A stretch of 64,000 nt of DNA from Kocuria dechangensis (GTDB taxonomy: Bacteria > Actinomycetota > Actinomycetes > Actinomycetales > Micrococcaceae). Made by a program: the position numbers and the translations under genes. Positions 42,178 through 50,570 of the stretch are shown one piece after another (positions within the stretch are counted from its first letter, which is position 1; every line of letters starts with the position of its first letter). Location of the stretch: positions 1 to 64,000 of the forward strand of contig NZ_BMEQ01000013.1 in the NCBI RefSeq assembly GCF_014636775.1. The letters run 5' to 3'. The notes under the pieces were generated by a model that searched no databases, had not been told where the DNA came from, and saw nothing but the letters and a program-made list of their open reading frames with translations.

Positions 42178-43326
42178 TCAGGCCCGGTCCCATCCCTCCA
42201 GCGGGGGCATCTGCGCCCGCGCCTCCTCGTGGGTCATGCCGGCCGCCTCGAGGAGGTCCACGACCATCGGGCGCATGTCCAGCACCAGGGTCTCGCCCTC
42301 CATGGTGCGCACGCCCATCTCGCGGGGGAGCAGCCGCCCGGCCACGTCCGCCAGCTCGTTGCGCGCCTGGCGCAGGTAGCTCTCCCGGGAACCGGGCGAG
42401 GCGACGGCGAGCGCGTTGCCCAGGGTGGTGACCGCGTCCGCGAGGTCGTCGAGGGCGCCGGTCAGGGAGACGACGGCCTCGTCCGAGAGCGTCACGTGGT
42501 TGAGCACGGAGGCGAGCCGGCGGGCGAGCACCCTGGAGTTGCGCACGGCCAGGTCCAGGTAGTGGATCGAGTGCTCGATCTCCTCGACCTCCGCCCGGCG
42601 GCTCCGGTACAGCGGCGACGCCCGGGCGATCTCGAGGGAGGCCTTGAGCCCAGTGGTCACCGAGTCGACCAGGGGCTGGGTCTGCCGGGCCCGCACGAGC
42701 GCGAGCCACGCCGCCGTGGAGTCGTAGTCCTCCACGGCGCGGCCGGCCTCCCGCAGCACCCGGGAGAACTGCTCCACGAGCCGGCGGAGGTCCTCGCGCG
42801 GCTGGCGCCGGGGGTCCGTGGGCACGAAGTAGGCCATGGCCAGGGCGCAGAGCCCGCCCACGACAGCGTCGGTGGAGCGCGCGAACACGCCGTCCTGGGA
42901 CGGCGGCAGCAGCACGACGAGCACGGACTGCAGGCCCATCTGGGTGGTGAACAGCGTCCCGTTGTCGAGGAACCGGGCCAGCAGGATCGAGGTCATGAGC
43001 ACGACGCCGGCCTGCCAGACCCCGGTGCCCAGGACGTGGATGAGGGCGTCGCCCACGGCGATGCCCAGGGTGCAGCCGATCGATACCTCGAGCACCCTCC
43101 GGTACCGCAGCCCGCCCTTGGCGAAGCCGAGGGAGACGAGGGCGGCCGTGGCCGCGAAGATGGGGCCGTGGTGACCGAGGAGCTGCTCGGCGATCAGGTA
43201 GGCGCCGACGCTCGCGACGGTCATCTGGAAGGCCTGGAGCACCCCGGTGCGGACCCGGGTGAAGCCGACCCGGGTGCGCGTGCGCAGGGCGCGGAGGAAC
43301 GCGTGCGCGCGGGTGCCTGTGGCCAT
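42178..43326 (-). CDS. FUSC / aromatic acid exporter family protein
   Basis: A 382-residue protein. The N-terminal half has about six hydrophobic segments (residues about 28-165), including LLGHHGPIFAATAALVSLGFAKGG, typical of FUSC/ArAE transporters. The C-terminal half is a long soluble helical domain. Likely exports aromatic or other organic acids; substrate unknown. The ATG at 43326 is leaderless: TAGGAT ends 7 bases upstream. Divergent from pst. Confidence 0.82.
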   Translation of the reverse strand: MATGTRAHAFLRALRTRTRVGFTRVRTGVLQAFQMTVASVGAYLIAEQLLGHHGPIFAATAALVSLGFAKGGLRYRRVLEVSIGCTLGIAVGDALIHVLGTGVWQAGVVLMTSILLARFLDNGTLFTTQMGLQSVLVVLLPPSQDGVFARSTDAVVGGLCALAMAYFVPTDPRRQPREDLRRLVEQFSRVLREAGRAVEDYDSTAAWLALVRARQTQPLVDSVTTGLKASLEIARASPLYRSRRAEVEEIEHSIHYLDLAVRNSRVLARRLASVLNHVTLSDEAVVSLTGALDDLADAVTTLGNALAVASPGSRESYLRQARNELADVAGRLLPREMGVRTMEGETLVLDMRPMVVDLLEAAGMTHEEARAQMPPLEGWDRA

Positions 43327-43332
43327 GGGCTC

Positions 43333-43338
43333 ATCCTA
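43333..43338 (-). promoter_or_regulatory. FUSC gene -10 element (leaderless)
   Basis: TAGGAT ends 7 bases before the ATG at 43326. Confidence 0.6.
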
Positions 43339-43437
43339 GGGGAGCAGGCGGCCGGCCCCCGGGAGCCGGTGGTGCCGGGGCCGGGAGTCGCGCCGGGGGT
43401 GTGACCTTCCGTACACGTGTCCGTGACGAGGGGGACT

Positions 43438-43459
43438 GTTCACCACCCGTTCACCTTGT
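43438..43459 (+). promoter_or_regulatory. PHO box upstream of pstS
   Basis: Two abutting 11-base direct repeats, GTTCACCACCC and GTTCACCTTGT, match the actinobacterial PhoP operator. A -10-like TAGCGT follows at 43487-43492, so PhoP bound here would sit near the -35 position and activate pst under phosphate starvation. Confidence 0.75.
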
Positions 43460-43614
43460 GACGCCACGATGGTCAGGTCCGATTCCTAGCGTGTCCCTGT
43501 GAGAGCGCCGCTGCGAATCGGCGGATCCCACCTCTCACCGGGCCCGGAGCTCTCCCCGCGGCCCGTGGAACACGGCCCCTCGACGGGCCACGACTGTGAT
43601 TTGAAGGGGCAACA

Positions 43615-44727
43615 GTGAAGGCATCCCACCTCGGCCGGTCCGCCGCCGTCCTCGCCATCGGCACCCTCGCGCTGACCGCGTGCGGTTCCGACAACGCCAC
43701 GGGGAACGGCTCCGGCTCGGAGACCGGCGCCGCCGCCGGCTCCGTCTCGGGCACCCTGACCGGCATCGGCTCGTCGGCCCAGAACGCGGCCATGACCGCG
43801 TGGCAGAACGGCTTCCAGGAGGCCAACTCCGGGGCCACCGTCCAGTACTCCCCGGACGGCTCCGGTGCCGGCCGTGAGGCCTTCGTCGCCGGCGGTGCGG
43901 ACTTCGCCGGCTCCGACGCCTACCTCGACGACGAGGAGTACGAGGCGTCCAAGGAGGTCTGCGGCCCCGAGGGCGCCTTCCACGTCCCCGCCTACATCTC
44001 CCCGATCGCCGTGGCCTTCAACCTGCCGGGCGTCGAGACAGTGAACATGGACGGCGAGACCATCGCCCAGGTCTTCACCGGCGAGATCAAGACCTGGAAC
44101 AACCCGGCGATCGCCGACCAGAACCCCGAGGCCGACCTGCCCGACACCCCGATCACCGTGGTGCACCGCAACGACGAGTCCGGCACCACCGAGAACTTCC
44201 AGGAGTACCTGGCCGCCGCCGCTCCCGAGGTGTGGACCGAGGAGGTCTCCGGCAACTGGCCGTCCCAGTGGGCCGCCGAGAACAACAAGGGCACCGCCGG
44301 CGTCGTCCAGTCCACCAACGCCACCGAGGGCGCCATCACCTACGCCGACGCCTCCGCGGTCGGCGACCTCGGCACCGTCGCCGTGGGGGTCGGCGAGGAG
44401 TACGTGCCGTACTCCTCGGAGGCCGCCGCGAAGGCCGTCGAGGCCTCCACCCCGGTCGAGGGCCGCGCCGAGTACGACATGGCGATGGACCTGGAGCGGG
44501 ACACCACCGAGTCCGGGGCCTACCCGATCGTGCTCGTGTCGTACGAGATCTTCTGCCCGCAGTACGATTCCCAGGAGACTGCGGACCTCGCGAAGGCCTT
44601 CGGCTCGTACATGGTCAGCGAAGAGGGCCAGCAGACGGCGGCCGACGCCGCCGGCTCCGCGCCGATGTCCGAGACCCTGCGGACCCGGGCGCAGGAGGCC
44701 CTCGACCGGATCACCGTCGCCGGCTGA
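43615..44727 (+). CDS. pstS: Phosphate ABC transporter substrate-binding lipoprotein
   Basis: A 370-residue lipoprotein. The signal peptide ends in the lipobox LTAC (Cys near residue 22), followed by a Gly/Ser linker and a PstS domain with phosphate-contacting segments GIGSSAQNAAM, GSGAGREAF and RNDESGTTENF. It captures phosphate outside the membrane for PstCA. The GTG at 43615 follows GAAGGGG. A strong hairpin separates it from pstC, probably giving higher expression. Confidence 0.96.
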   Translation: MKASHLGRSAAVLAIGTLALTACGSDNATGNGSGSETGAAAGSVSGTLTGIGSSAQNAAMTAWQNGFQEANSGATVQYSPDGSGAGREAFVAGGADFAGSDAYLDDEEYEASKEVCGPEGAFHVPAYISPIAVAFNLPGVETVNMDGETIAQVFTGEIKTWNNPAIADQNPEADLPDTPITVVHRNDESGTTENFQEYLAAAAPEVWTEEVSGNWPSQWAAENNKGTAGVVQSTNATEGAITYADASAVGDLGTVAVGVGEEYVPYSSEAAAKAVEASTPVEGRAEYDMAMDLERDTTESGAYPIVLVSYEIFCPQYDSQETADLAKAFGSYMVSEEGQQTAADAAGSAPMSETLRTRAQEALDRITVAG

Positions 44728-44742
44728 TCCGATCCACGTGAT

Positions 44743-44791
44743 CCCGTTCGGCGCGGGACCGGGCCCCAGGTCCGGCTCCGCGCCGAACGGG
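44743..44791 (+). terminator. pstS-pstC intercistronic hairpin (partial terminator)
   Basis: CCCGTTCGGCGCGG and CCGCGCCGAACGGG form a perfect 14-bp stem starting 15 bases after pstS, followed by a short TTTCTGT. Confidence 0.7.
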
Positions 44792-44901
44792 ACATTTCTG
44801 TGTGGGGCGCCTTCTCCGTGAGGTGCGCCACCCGATCCAGGCGCTGGGTGCCGATCCCCATCCAGAACAGCTCGTGTCACGCAATCGAAGGGGCGCACGA
44901 C

Positions 44902-45837
44902 ATGTCCACCACCGTCACCACCAAGAAATCCGCGGCCGGCGGCAAAGCAGGTGACTCCGTCTTCTCCGGGCTCAGCCTCGGCGCCGGGGTCCTGATCCTC
45001 GCGGTCCTGGCCGCCGTGGCCCTGTTCCTGTTCATGCAGGCGCTGCCCACGTTCCAGGCCCCGGCCGAGGACGTGTCGGGCGGCGAGGGCTTCTTCGCCT
45101 ACATCTGGCCGCTGGTCATCGGCACGGTCATCGCGGCGGTCATCGCCCTGGCCATCGCCACGCCCATCGGCGTCCTCGTGGCGCTGTACATCTCCCACTA
45201 CGCGCCCGCCCGGATCGCCAAGCCGGTCGCCTACGTCATCGACCTGCTCGCTGCGATCCCCTCGGTGATCTACGGCGCGTGGGGCACGACCGTCCTGGCG
45301 TCCTCGCTCGTGCCGTTGTACGGCTGGCTCGCCGAGAACTTCGGCTTCATCCCGATCTTCTCCGGCCCGGCGTCCCAGACTGGCAAGACCATCCTCACCG
45401 CCGGCGTCGTGCTCGCGATCATGATCCTGCCGATCATCACCGCTATGTCCCGGGAGATCTTCGTGCAGACCCCGAAGCTCCACGAGGAGGCGGCGCTGGC
45501 GCTGGGCGCCACCCGCTGGGAGATGATCCGCATGACGGTGCTGCCCTTCGCCCGTCCCGGCATCATCTCCTCGGTCATGCTGGCGCTGGGCCGCGCCCTC
45601 GGCGAGACCATGGCCGTGGCGCTGGTCCTCTCGAGCGGCCCGCTCACGGCGTCGCTCCTGCAGTCCGGCAACCAGACCATCGCGGCGGAGATCGCGCTCA
45701 ACTTCCCGGAGGCCTACGGCCTGCGGCTGTCCGAGCTGATCGCGGCGGGCCTCGTCCTGTTCCTCATCACCCTGGTCGTGAACATGATCGCCCGCGCCAT
45801 CATCACCCGCTACAAGGAATTCTCGGGAGCCAACTGA
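44902..45837 (+). CDS. pstC: Phosphate ABC transporter permease PstC
   Basis: A 311-residue inner-membrane permease with six membrane segments and the cytoplasmic EAA loop ([19 protein letters not shown], near residue 190) that contacts PstB. The ATG at 44902 has a GAAGGGG RBS; the upstream in-frame extension lies in the intercistronic region. Its stop overlaps pstA by one base (TGATG). Confidence 0.96.
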   Translation: MSTTVTTKKSAAGGKAGDSVFSGLSLGAGVLILAVLAAVALFLFMQALPTFQAPAEDVSGGEGFFAYIWPLVIGTVIAAVIALAIATPIGVLVALYISHYAPARIAKPVAYVIDLLAAIPSVIYGAWGTTVLASSLVPLYGWLAENFGFIPIFSGPASQTGKTILTAGVVLAIMILPIITAMSREIFVQTPKLHEEAALALGATRWEMIRMTVLPFARPGIISSVMLALGRALGETMAVALVLSSGPLTASLLQSGNQTIAAEIALNFPEAYGLRLSELIAAGLVLFLITLVVNMIARAIITRYKEFSGAN

Positions 45838-46970
45838 TGTCGACCACTCTCCTGCGCAACCAGACCTCCACACCGCCGACCGGCGGGCGCCGGTCGCGGC
45901 TCACCCGCAACCAGCGGCCCGCGTGGCTCGTCCCCACCATCGGGATCGCCGCGGTCGTGGTCGGCGCCGCCGCCGCGGCGCTGGTCGGCTTCAACGTGGC
46001 CCTGTGGGCCGTGTTCTCCGCCGTCATCTTCCTCGTGGCCGCCCCGGTCGCCGTGACCGCCGTCGAGGGGCGGCGCAAGGGCGCCGACTCGCTCGTGACC
46101 TACCTGGTCTACACCGCGTTCATCCTGGCCGTGGTCCCGCTCGTGTCGGTGATCTGGACGGTCCTCGCCAACGGTCTGCCGGGCCTCAACTCGAACCTGC
46201 TGCTCACCTCCATGAACGGGGTCACCGGCGCCACGGACAACGCGGCCGCCGCAGGGGAGACGCCCGTGCTGGGCGGCGCCTACCACGCGATCGTCGGCAC
46301 CGTGTCGATCACCTTCTGGGCCACTCTCCTGTCCGTGCCCATCGGGCTCCTCACCGCGATCTACCTGGTGGAGTACTCGAGGGGCGGCTGGCTCGGGCGC
46401 GCGATCACGTTCTTCGTGGACGTCATGACGGGCATCCCGTCGATCGTCGCCGGTCTGTTCGCGGCCGCGCTGTTCGGCCTGCTCTTCGGCCCGTCCACCC
46501 GCTTCGGCTTCGTGGCCGCGGTGGCGCTGACCGTGCTCATGATCCCCACGGTCGTGAAGAACACCGAGGAGATGCTGAAGATCGTCCCCAACGAGCTGCG
46601 CGAGGCCGCCTATGCGCTCGGCGTGCGCAAGTGGCGGACGATCGTCAAGGTCGTCATCCCCACGGCCATCTCCGGCATCGCCTCGGGTGTCACCCTCGCG
46701 ATCGCCCGCGTGATCGGGGAGACCGCCCCGCTGCTGGTCACCGCGGGCTTCGCCACGGCCATCAACTGGAACTCGTTCTCCGGCTGGATGACGACCCTGC
46801 CGACGTTCATCTACTACCAGATCATGACGCCGACCTCGCCGACCAACCCCGACCCGTCCGCGCAGCGCGCGTGGGCCGCCGCGCTGATCCTGATCATCAT
46901 CGTCATGCTGCTCAACCTGGTCGCCCGCCTCGTCGCCAAGGCCTTCGCGCCCAAGACCGCCGGCCGCTGA
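45837..46970 (+). CDS. pstA: Phosphate ABC transporter permease PstA
   Basis: A 377-residue permease partner of PstC. A polar leader is followed by two extra hydrophobic segments (about 35-85), then the conserved core with the EAA loop [19 protein letters not shown] (near 262). The ATG at 45837 overlaps the pstC stop. Confidence 0.96.
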   Translation: MSTTLLRNQTSTPPTGGRRSRLTRNQRPAWLVPTIGIAAVVVGAAAAALVGFNVALWAVFSAVIFLVAAPVAVTAVEGRRKGADSLVTYLVYTAFILAVVPLVSVIWTVLANGLPGLNSNLLLTSMNGVTGATDNAAAAGETPVLGGAYHAIVGTVSITFWATLLSVPIGLLTAIYLVEYSRGGWLGRAITFFVDVMTGIPSIVAGLFAAALFGLLFGPSTRFGFVAAVALTVLMIPTVVKNTEEMLKIVPNELREAAYALGVRKWRTIVKVVIPTAISGIASGVTLAIARVIGETAPLLVTAGFATAINWNSFSGWMTTLPTFIYYQIMTPTSPTNPDPSAQRAWAAALILIIIVMLLNLVARLVAKAFAPKTAGR

Positions 46971-47014
46971 GCACCGACCTCCAACTTCCGCGAGAAAACA
47001 GCAAGGAACCCAGA

Positions 47015-47794
47015 ATGTCCAAAAGAATCGACGTCGAGCACCTCAATGTCTACTACGGCGACTTCCTGGCCGTGGACGACATCAGCATGGGCATCGACGC
47101 CCGGTCGGTCACCGCGTTCATCGGCCCGTCCGGCTGCGGCAAGTCGACCTTCCTGCGCACGCTCAACCGCATGCACGAGGTCATCCCCGGCGCCCGCGCC
47201 GAGGGCAAGGTCCTGCTCGACGGCGAGGACCTCTACGGCCCCGGCGTGGACCCGGTGGTCGTGCGCTCCATGATCGGCATGGTCTTCCAGCGGCCCAACC
47301 CCTTCCCCACGATGTCCATCCGGGACAACGTGCTGGCCGGCGTGAAGCTCAACAGCCAGCGGATCTCCCGCTCCGACGCGGACGACCTGGTGGAGCGCTC
47401 CCTGCAGGGCGCGAACCTGTGGAACGAGGTCAAGGACCGCCTCGACAAGCCGGGCTCGGGCCTGTCCGGCGGGCAGCAGCAGCGGCTGTGCATCGCCCGG
47501 GCGATCGCCGTGAAGCCGGACGTGATCCTGATGGACGAGCCGTGCTCCGCCCTCGACCCCATCTCCACCCTCGCGATCGAGGACCTCATCAGCGAGCTGA
47601 AGGAGGAGTACACCGTGGTGATCGTGACGCACAACATGCAGCAGGCCTCCCGGGTCTCCGACAAGACGGCCTTCTTCAACATCGCGGGCACCGGCAAGCC
47701 CGGCAAGCTCATCGAGTACGGCCCCACCTCGGAGATCTTCAGCAACCCGCACGAGAAGCAGACCGAGGACTACGTGTCCGGCCGCTTCGGCTGA
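47015..47794 (+). CDS. pstB: Phosphate ABC transporter ATP-binding protein PstB
   Basis: A 259-residue ABC ATPase. Walker A is GPSGCGKST (about 36), signature [14 protein letters not shown] (about 150), Walker [14 protein letters not shown]. It powers PstCA. The ATG at 47015 follows AAGGAA. Last gene of pstSCAB; no phoU follows, and the PhoU-like function may come from the nearby DUF47 gene. Confidence 0.97.
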   Translation: MSKRIDVEHLNVYYGDFLAVDDISMGIDARSVTAFIGPSGCGKSTFLRTLNRMHEVIPGARAEGKVLLDGEDLYGPGVDPVVVRSMIGMVFQRPNPFPTMSIRDNVLAGVKLNSQRISRSDADDLVERSLQGANLWNEVKDRLDKPGSGLSGGQQQRLCIARAIAVKPDVILMDEPCSALDPISTLAIEDLISELKEEYTVVIVTHNMQQASRVSDKTAFFNIAGTGKPGKLIEYGPTSEIFSNPHEKQTEDYVSGRFG

Positions 47795-47808
47795 GCCCGG
47801 GCTCCTCT

Positions 47809-47865
47809 CCCGCACGACGACGGCGCCGCCCCACCTCCCGAGGTGGGGCGGCGCCGTCGTGCGGG
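47809..47865. terminator. Bidirectional pstB/pit terminator
   Basis: A long near-perfect inverted repeat of about 26 pairs with one 3-base slip lies between the convergent pstB and pit stops. Confidence 0.8.
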
Positions 47866-47912
47866 GGCCCGGTGCGGGGGCCCGGTGCGGGGGCCGAGTG
47901 CGGGGGCAGAGC
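47861..47912. repeat. 13-bp tandem repeat, four copies
   Basis: GCGGGGGCCCGGT occurs twice (47861, 47874), then GCGGGGGCCGAGT (47887) and GCGGGGGCAGAGC (47900), directly abutting. It lies just after the terminator. Confidence 0.85.
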
Positions 47913-47940
47913 TCGCCGTCCCGGCGACCGGGAGCGGGGC

Positions 47941-48954
47941 TCAGAGCAGGGGGGAGAGCGCGAGCATGAGCGTCGCGGAGGCGAGCCCGCACACCGGCAC
48001 GGTGAGGCCCCAGACGAGCAGCACCTGCTTGACCACCCTGCTGTTGACGGTCGTGAACCGCTGCTGCTGGCCGGCCCCCAGGATGGCCGCGGCCGTGGTC
48101 TGGGAGGTGGACATGGGGACGGGCAGCAGGGTCCCGCCCATGAACAGGAGGGCCCCGGCCACCCCCTGGGCCACGGCGCCGCGGAACGGGTCCATGACCA
48201 CCATCCGGGAGGAGAGCGTGTAGGCGATCCGCCGGGCGCCGAAGAGCGTGCCGCCCGCCAGGCCGGCGGCGACCAGCAGCAGCACCCACAGCTCGGAGCC
48301 GTCGGCGGCCACCGGGACCCCGGCGCACAGGAGCAGGGTCGTGACCACCCAGGCGGCCCGGCGGCCGTGGTTGATGCCGTGGCCGAAGGAGACGGCGGCC
48401 GCGCCGGTGGCGAGGACGAGCCGGGAGCGGTAGGTGGTCGTCGTGGGCTCGGAGTGCTTGAGGAGGTGGACGAGGGGGATCACCAGCGCCCACGCCACCG
48501 CGTAGGCCACCGCGGGGGCCACCACCAGCGGCACGACGATCTTGTACAGCGCGGTGGCAGTGAGCGGGGAGTCCGCCACCAGGTCCACGGCGTGGGCGCC
48601 GAGCAGCGCGCCCACGAGGCTTCCGGCCAGGGCGGTCGTGGTCGAGGACGGCATGCCCCACCACCACGTGAGCAGGTTCCAGCCGATGGTGGCCAGCAGG
48701 GCGCAGACGATCGTCGCGGAGCCCACGACGTCCAGCGGCACGGGGGCGGACAGGAGCAACCAGTCGGACAGCAGGATCCCGGCGTAGAGGACGCCCACGA
48801 CGTTCACCACGGCGCTCAGGCACAGGCCGACCTTCGGGGTGAGCGCCCGGCCGCGCACGGGCAGGGCCAGGGCGTTGGGGGCGTCGTGGAAGCCGTTGAC
48901 CACCGTGTACCCCACGGCCAGGACCAGCCCGAGGACGGTGAGCAGCTCCGGCAC
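47941..48954 (-). CDS. pit: Low-affinity inorganic phosphate transporter (Pit)
   Basis: A 337-residue PiT-family permease with about ten membrane segments. The family signature GFHDAPNALALPV is near residue 20 and the second half repeat is SFGHGINHGRRA (near 172). Driven by the proton gradient, taking up metal-phosphate. The GTG at 48954 begins 5 bases after the DUF47 stop, so both are one unit, a standard DUF47-pit arrangement. Confidence 0.93.
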   Translation of the reverse strand: MPELLTVLGLVLAVGYTVVNGFHDAPNALALPVRGRALTPKVGLCLSAVVNVVGVLYAGILLSDWLLLSAPVPLDVVGSATIVCALLATIGWNLLTWWWGMPSSTTTALAGSLVGALLGAHAVDLVADSPLTATALYKIVVPLVVAPAVAYAVAWALVIPLVHLLKHSEPTTTTYRSRLVLATGAAAVSFGHGINHGRRAAWVVTTLLLCAGVPVAADGSELWVLLLVAAGLAGGTLFGARRIAYTLSSRMVVMDPFRGAVAQGVAGALLFMGGTLLPVPMSTSQTTAAAILGAGQQQRFTTVNSRVVKQVLLVWGLTVPVCGLASATLMLALSPLL

Positions 48955-48959
48955 CGCGC

Positions 48960-49574
48960 TCAGGACTCCGCCACGACGATGCGGCCCACCTCGGTGGACA
49001 CGCGCACCAGCGCCCGGGCAGCGCCCACGAAGCGCTCCACGGCCTGCTGTCGTTTCATCGCGGGGATGGCCTTGTGGTGCTCGAGGATGTGGGCCATGTG
49101 CAGCTGGTGGATCCGCTCGGACTGCTTGCCGAGACGCAGCATCTCGTACCAGTAGTCGTCGAGGCCGTCGAGGGAGCTGAGGTTGCGCATCGCGCGCGTG
49201 GTGAGCCCGGACATCCGCACGATCACCGCGAGCTGGTCGGTGGCGTGCGTCGGCGCACGGTCGAGATCGTAGGCGACGTGGGCCTCGGCGACCGCCAGGA
49301 GCTCCTCGGCGGCCTTGTTGAGCCAGTGCCCGAGGACGTAGACGTCCTGCCGCGGGACCGGGAGCACGAAGGTGGAGCGTGCCGTGGTCATCACGGAGAA
49401 GTACAGGTCGCTGGTGCGGGCCTCGCACTCGCGGATGGCCTCGAGGGTGTCCGTGCTCGGACCGGGGGTGCCCAGCAGCTCCGAGAGCAGGCGCACGGCC
49501 TCGGTGATCTGCCCGGACATGTCCGCCAGCAGGTCCAGGACCTTGTCGTCCTCCGGGAAGATGCGAAGCGCCAT
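48960..49574 (-). CDS. DUF47 PhoU-like Pit accessory protein
   Basis: A 204-residue all-helical protein (RIFPEDDKVLDLLADMSGQITEAV) of the DUF47/PhoU-like family, typically encoded with Pit and thought to modulate it. The ATG at 49574 (MALRIFPED) is the conserved start. A TACAGT -10 (49632-49627) predicts a leader of about 46 bases. The minus strand carries one GTTCACC, the half-site seen in the pst PHO box, at 49648-49642. Confidence 0.85.
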   Translation of the reverse strand: MALRIFPEDDKVLDLLADMSGQITEAVRLLSELLGTPGPSTDTLEAIRECEARTSDLYFSVMTTARSTFVLPVPRQDVYVLGHWLNKAAEELLAVAEAHVAYDLDRAPTHATDQLAVIVRMSGLTTRAMRNLSSLDGLDDYWYEMLRLGKQSERIHQLHMAHILEHHKAIPAMKRQQAVERFVGAARALVRVSTEVGRIVVAES

Positions 49575-49882
49575 GTAGTGACCATCCTGGGCGTGAGGGA
49601 CAGCGCCGCTGGGCACGGCGAAAATCACTGTACACGGCGCGGGTGAACCGTCCGGGGCCTGGGGGACGCGCCCGGGAACGGGCCGGGAGGACCGGAAGGA
49701 GAAGCGGAGGAAGGGGGCGGTGCCGGACCGGGAACGCCTCTCGGCGTAAGGCCGCTCGCAGCGGCTATGAGTTGGAGCCCGGGGTTACCACGGCCCGACA
49801 CCTGCGTCCATGGTAGTCGACCTCCCCCTGAGGCCAAGCCCGTCCCCGGTGGGACCCGGCACGGGCCGGATCCGGGGAGCGC
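49575..49882. other. 308-base region upstream of DUF47-pit
   Basis: On the minus strand this holds, in order, a promoter-like pair TTGGCC/16/TACCAT (49837-49810), the structured element 49802-49719, a pyrimidine-rich stretch, a PHO-like half-site and the TACAGT -10 for DUF47. No coding sequence is supported. Confidence 0.5.
49719..49802 (-). ncRNA. Candidate 84-nt structured RNA
   Basis: On the minus strand GGUGUCGGGCC pairs with GGUCCGGCACC over 11 pairs (two G-U), enclosing hairpins GCCGCU-GCG-AGCGGC and ACGCC-GAGA-GGCGU (GNRA loop). On the plus strand the same two G-U pairs become C-A/A-C mismatches. A predicted start (49803) is flush with the 5' arm. No known RNA family is recognised. 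Confidence 0.5.
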
Positions 49883-50527
49883 TCAGTCGAGGTGCCCGTG
49901 GCGCCAGGCGGTGGCCGCGGCCTCGAGCTCCTCGGCGGTGCGCTCGAGGCGCTGGGTGAGGGCCACGGTGCTCGGGCCCCGCGCGGCGGCGGGGTCGACC
50001 ACCGCCATCTGCCCGGTGTCGGCCAGCCGGATCCGGCCCAGGGCGATCACCCGGCAGAACGCGGCGAAGCGGTCCAGGGCCACGTCGAAGTCCCCGTTGA
50101 AGGCGCCCGAGAGGATCGCGTCGGCCATCGTGGTGATCTCCTCCGCGCCCGGGGGCTCCGCGACGCCGGCCACCACGTGGGAGACCTGCGCGGTGCCGCG
50201 TCCCGAGGCGAAGTAGCGGCCCATCCGCTCCGGGTCCTTGCGCACCGCGGCGCGCAGCGCGTAGAGCCGCCACAGGGCCCCGGGCAGGGACACGGCGGGC
50301 GCCTCCGCCCACATCTCCGCGATGCCCTCCAGGCCCTGCTCGTCGGTCAGCTCGATCAGCCGCCGGGTCACCTCTGGGTCGTCGCTGGCCCGGCCCCGGT
50401 GGACCAGGGCGTGGGCCGCGAGGTGGGCCGCCTCCGAGACGCGGGCCGGGTCGGGTCCGCCCTCGTGCTCCTCGAACTGCTCGGGGGAGAACCTGACCGG
50501 CCTGTGGTGGCGGGGGACGTCGCTCAT
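49883..50527 (-). CDS. Protein of unknown function
   Basis: A 214-residue soluble, mostly helical protein that I do not recognise. The start ATG 50527 gives MSDVPRHHRPVRFSPEQF. It has no membrane segment, signal peptide or obvious motif. It lies 43 bases after the glutaminase-fusion gene on the same strand, so cotranscription is likely. Regular helical pattern and codon use support a real gene. Confidence 0.7.
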   Translation of the reverse strand: MSDVPRHHRPVRFSPEQFEEHEGGPDPARVSEAAHLAAHALVHRGRASDDPEVTRRLIELTDEQGLEGIAEMWAEAPAVSLPGALWRLYALRAAVRKDPERMGRYFASGRGTAQVSHVVAGVAEPPGAEEITTMADAILSGAFNGDFDVALDRFAAFCRVIALGRIRLADTGQMAVVDPAAARGPSTVALTQRLERTAEELEAAATAWRHGHLD

Positions 50528-50570
50528 GCGACCAGCGTACGGCCGCGGGCCGCGGCGGACCACGGAGCGC

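Noticed and set aside
49719-49802. tRNA or T-box in the 84-nt element
   Set aside because: Length and closing helix recall a tRNA, but neither strand has a TTCRA loop or a proper anticodon arm. A GTGGTAACC stretch recalls a T-box antiterminator, but the downstream genes are phosphate transport, not amino-acid genes.
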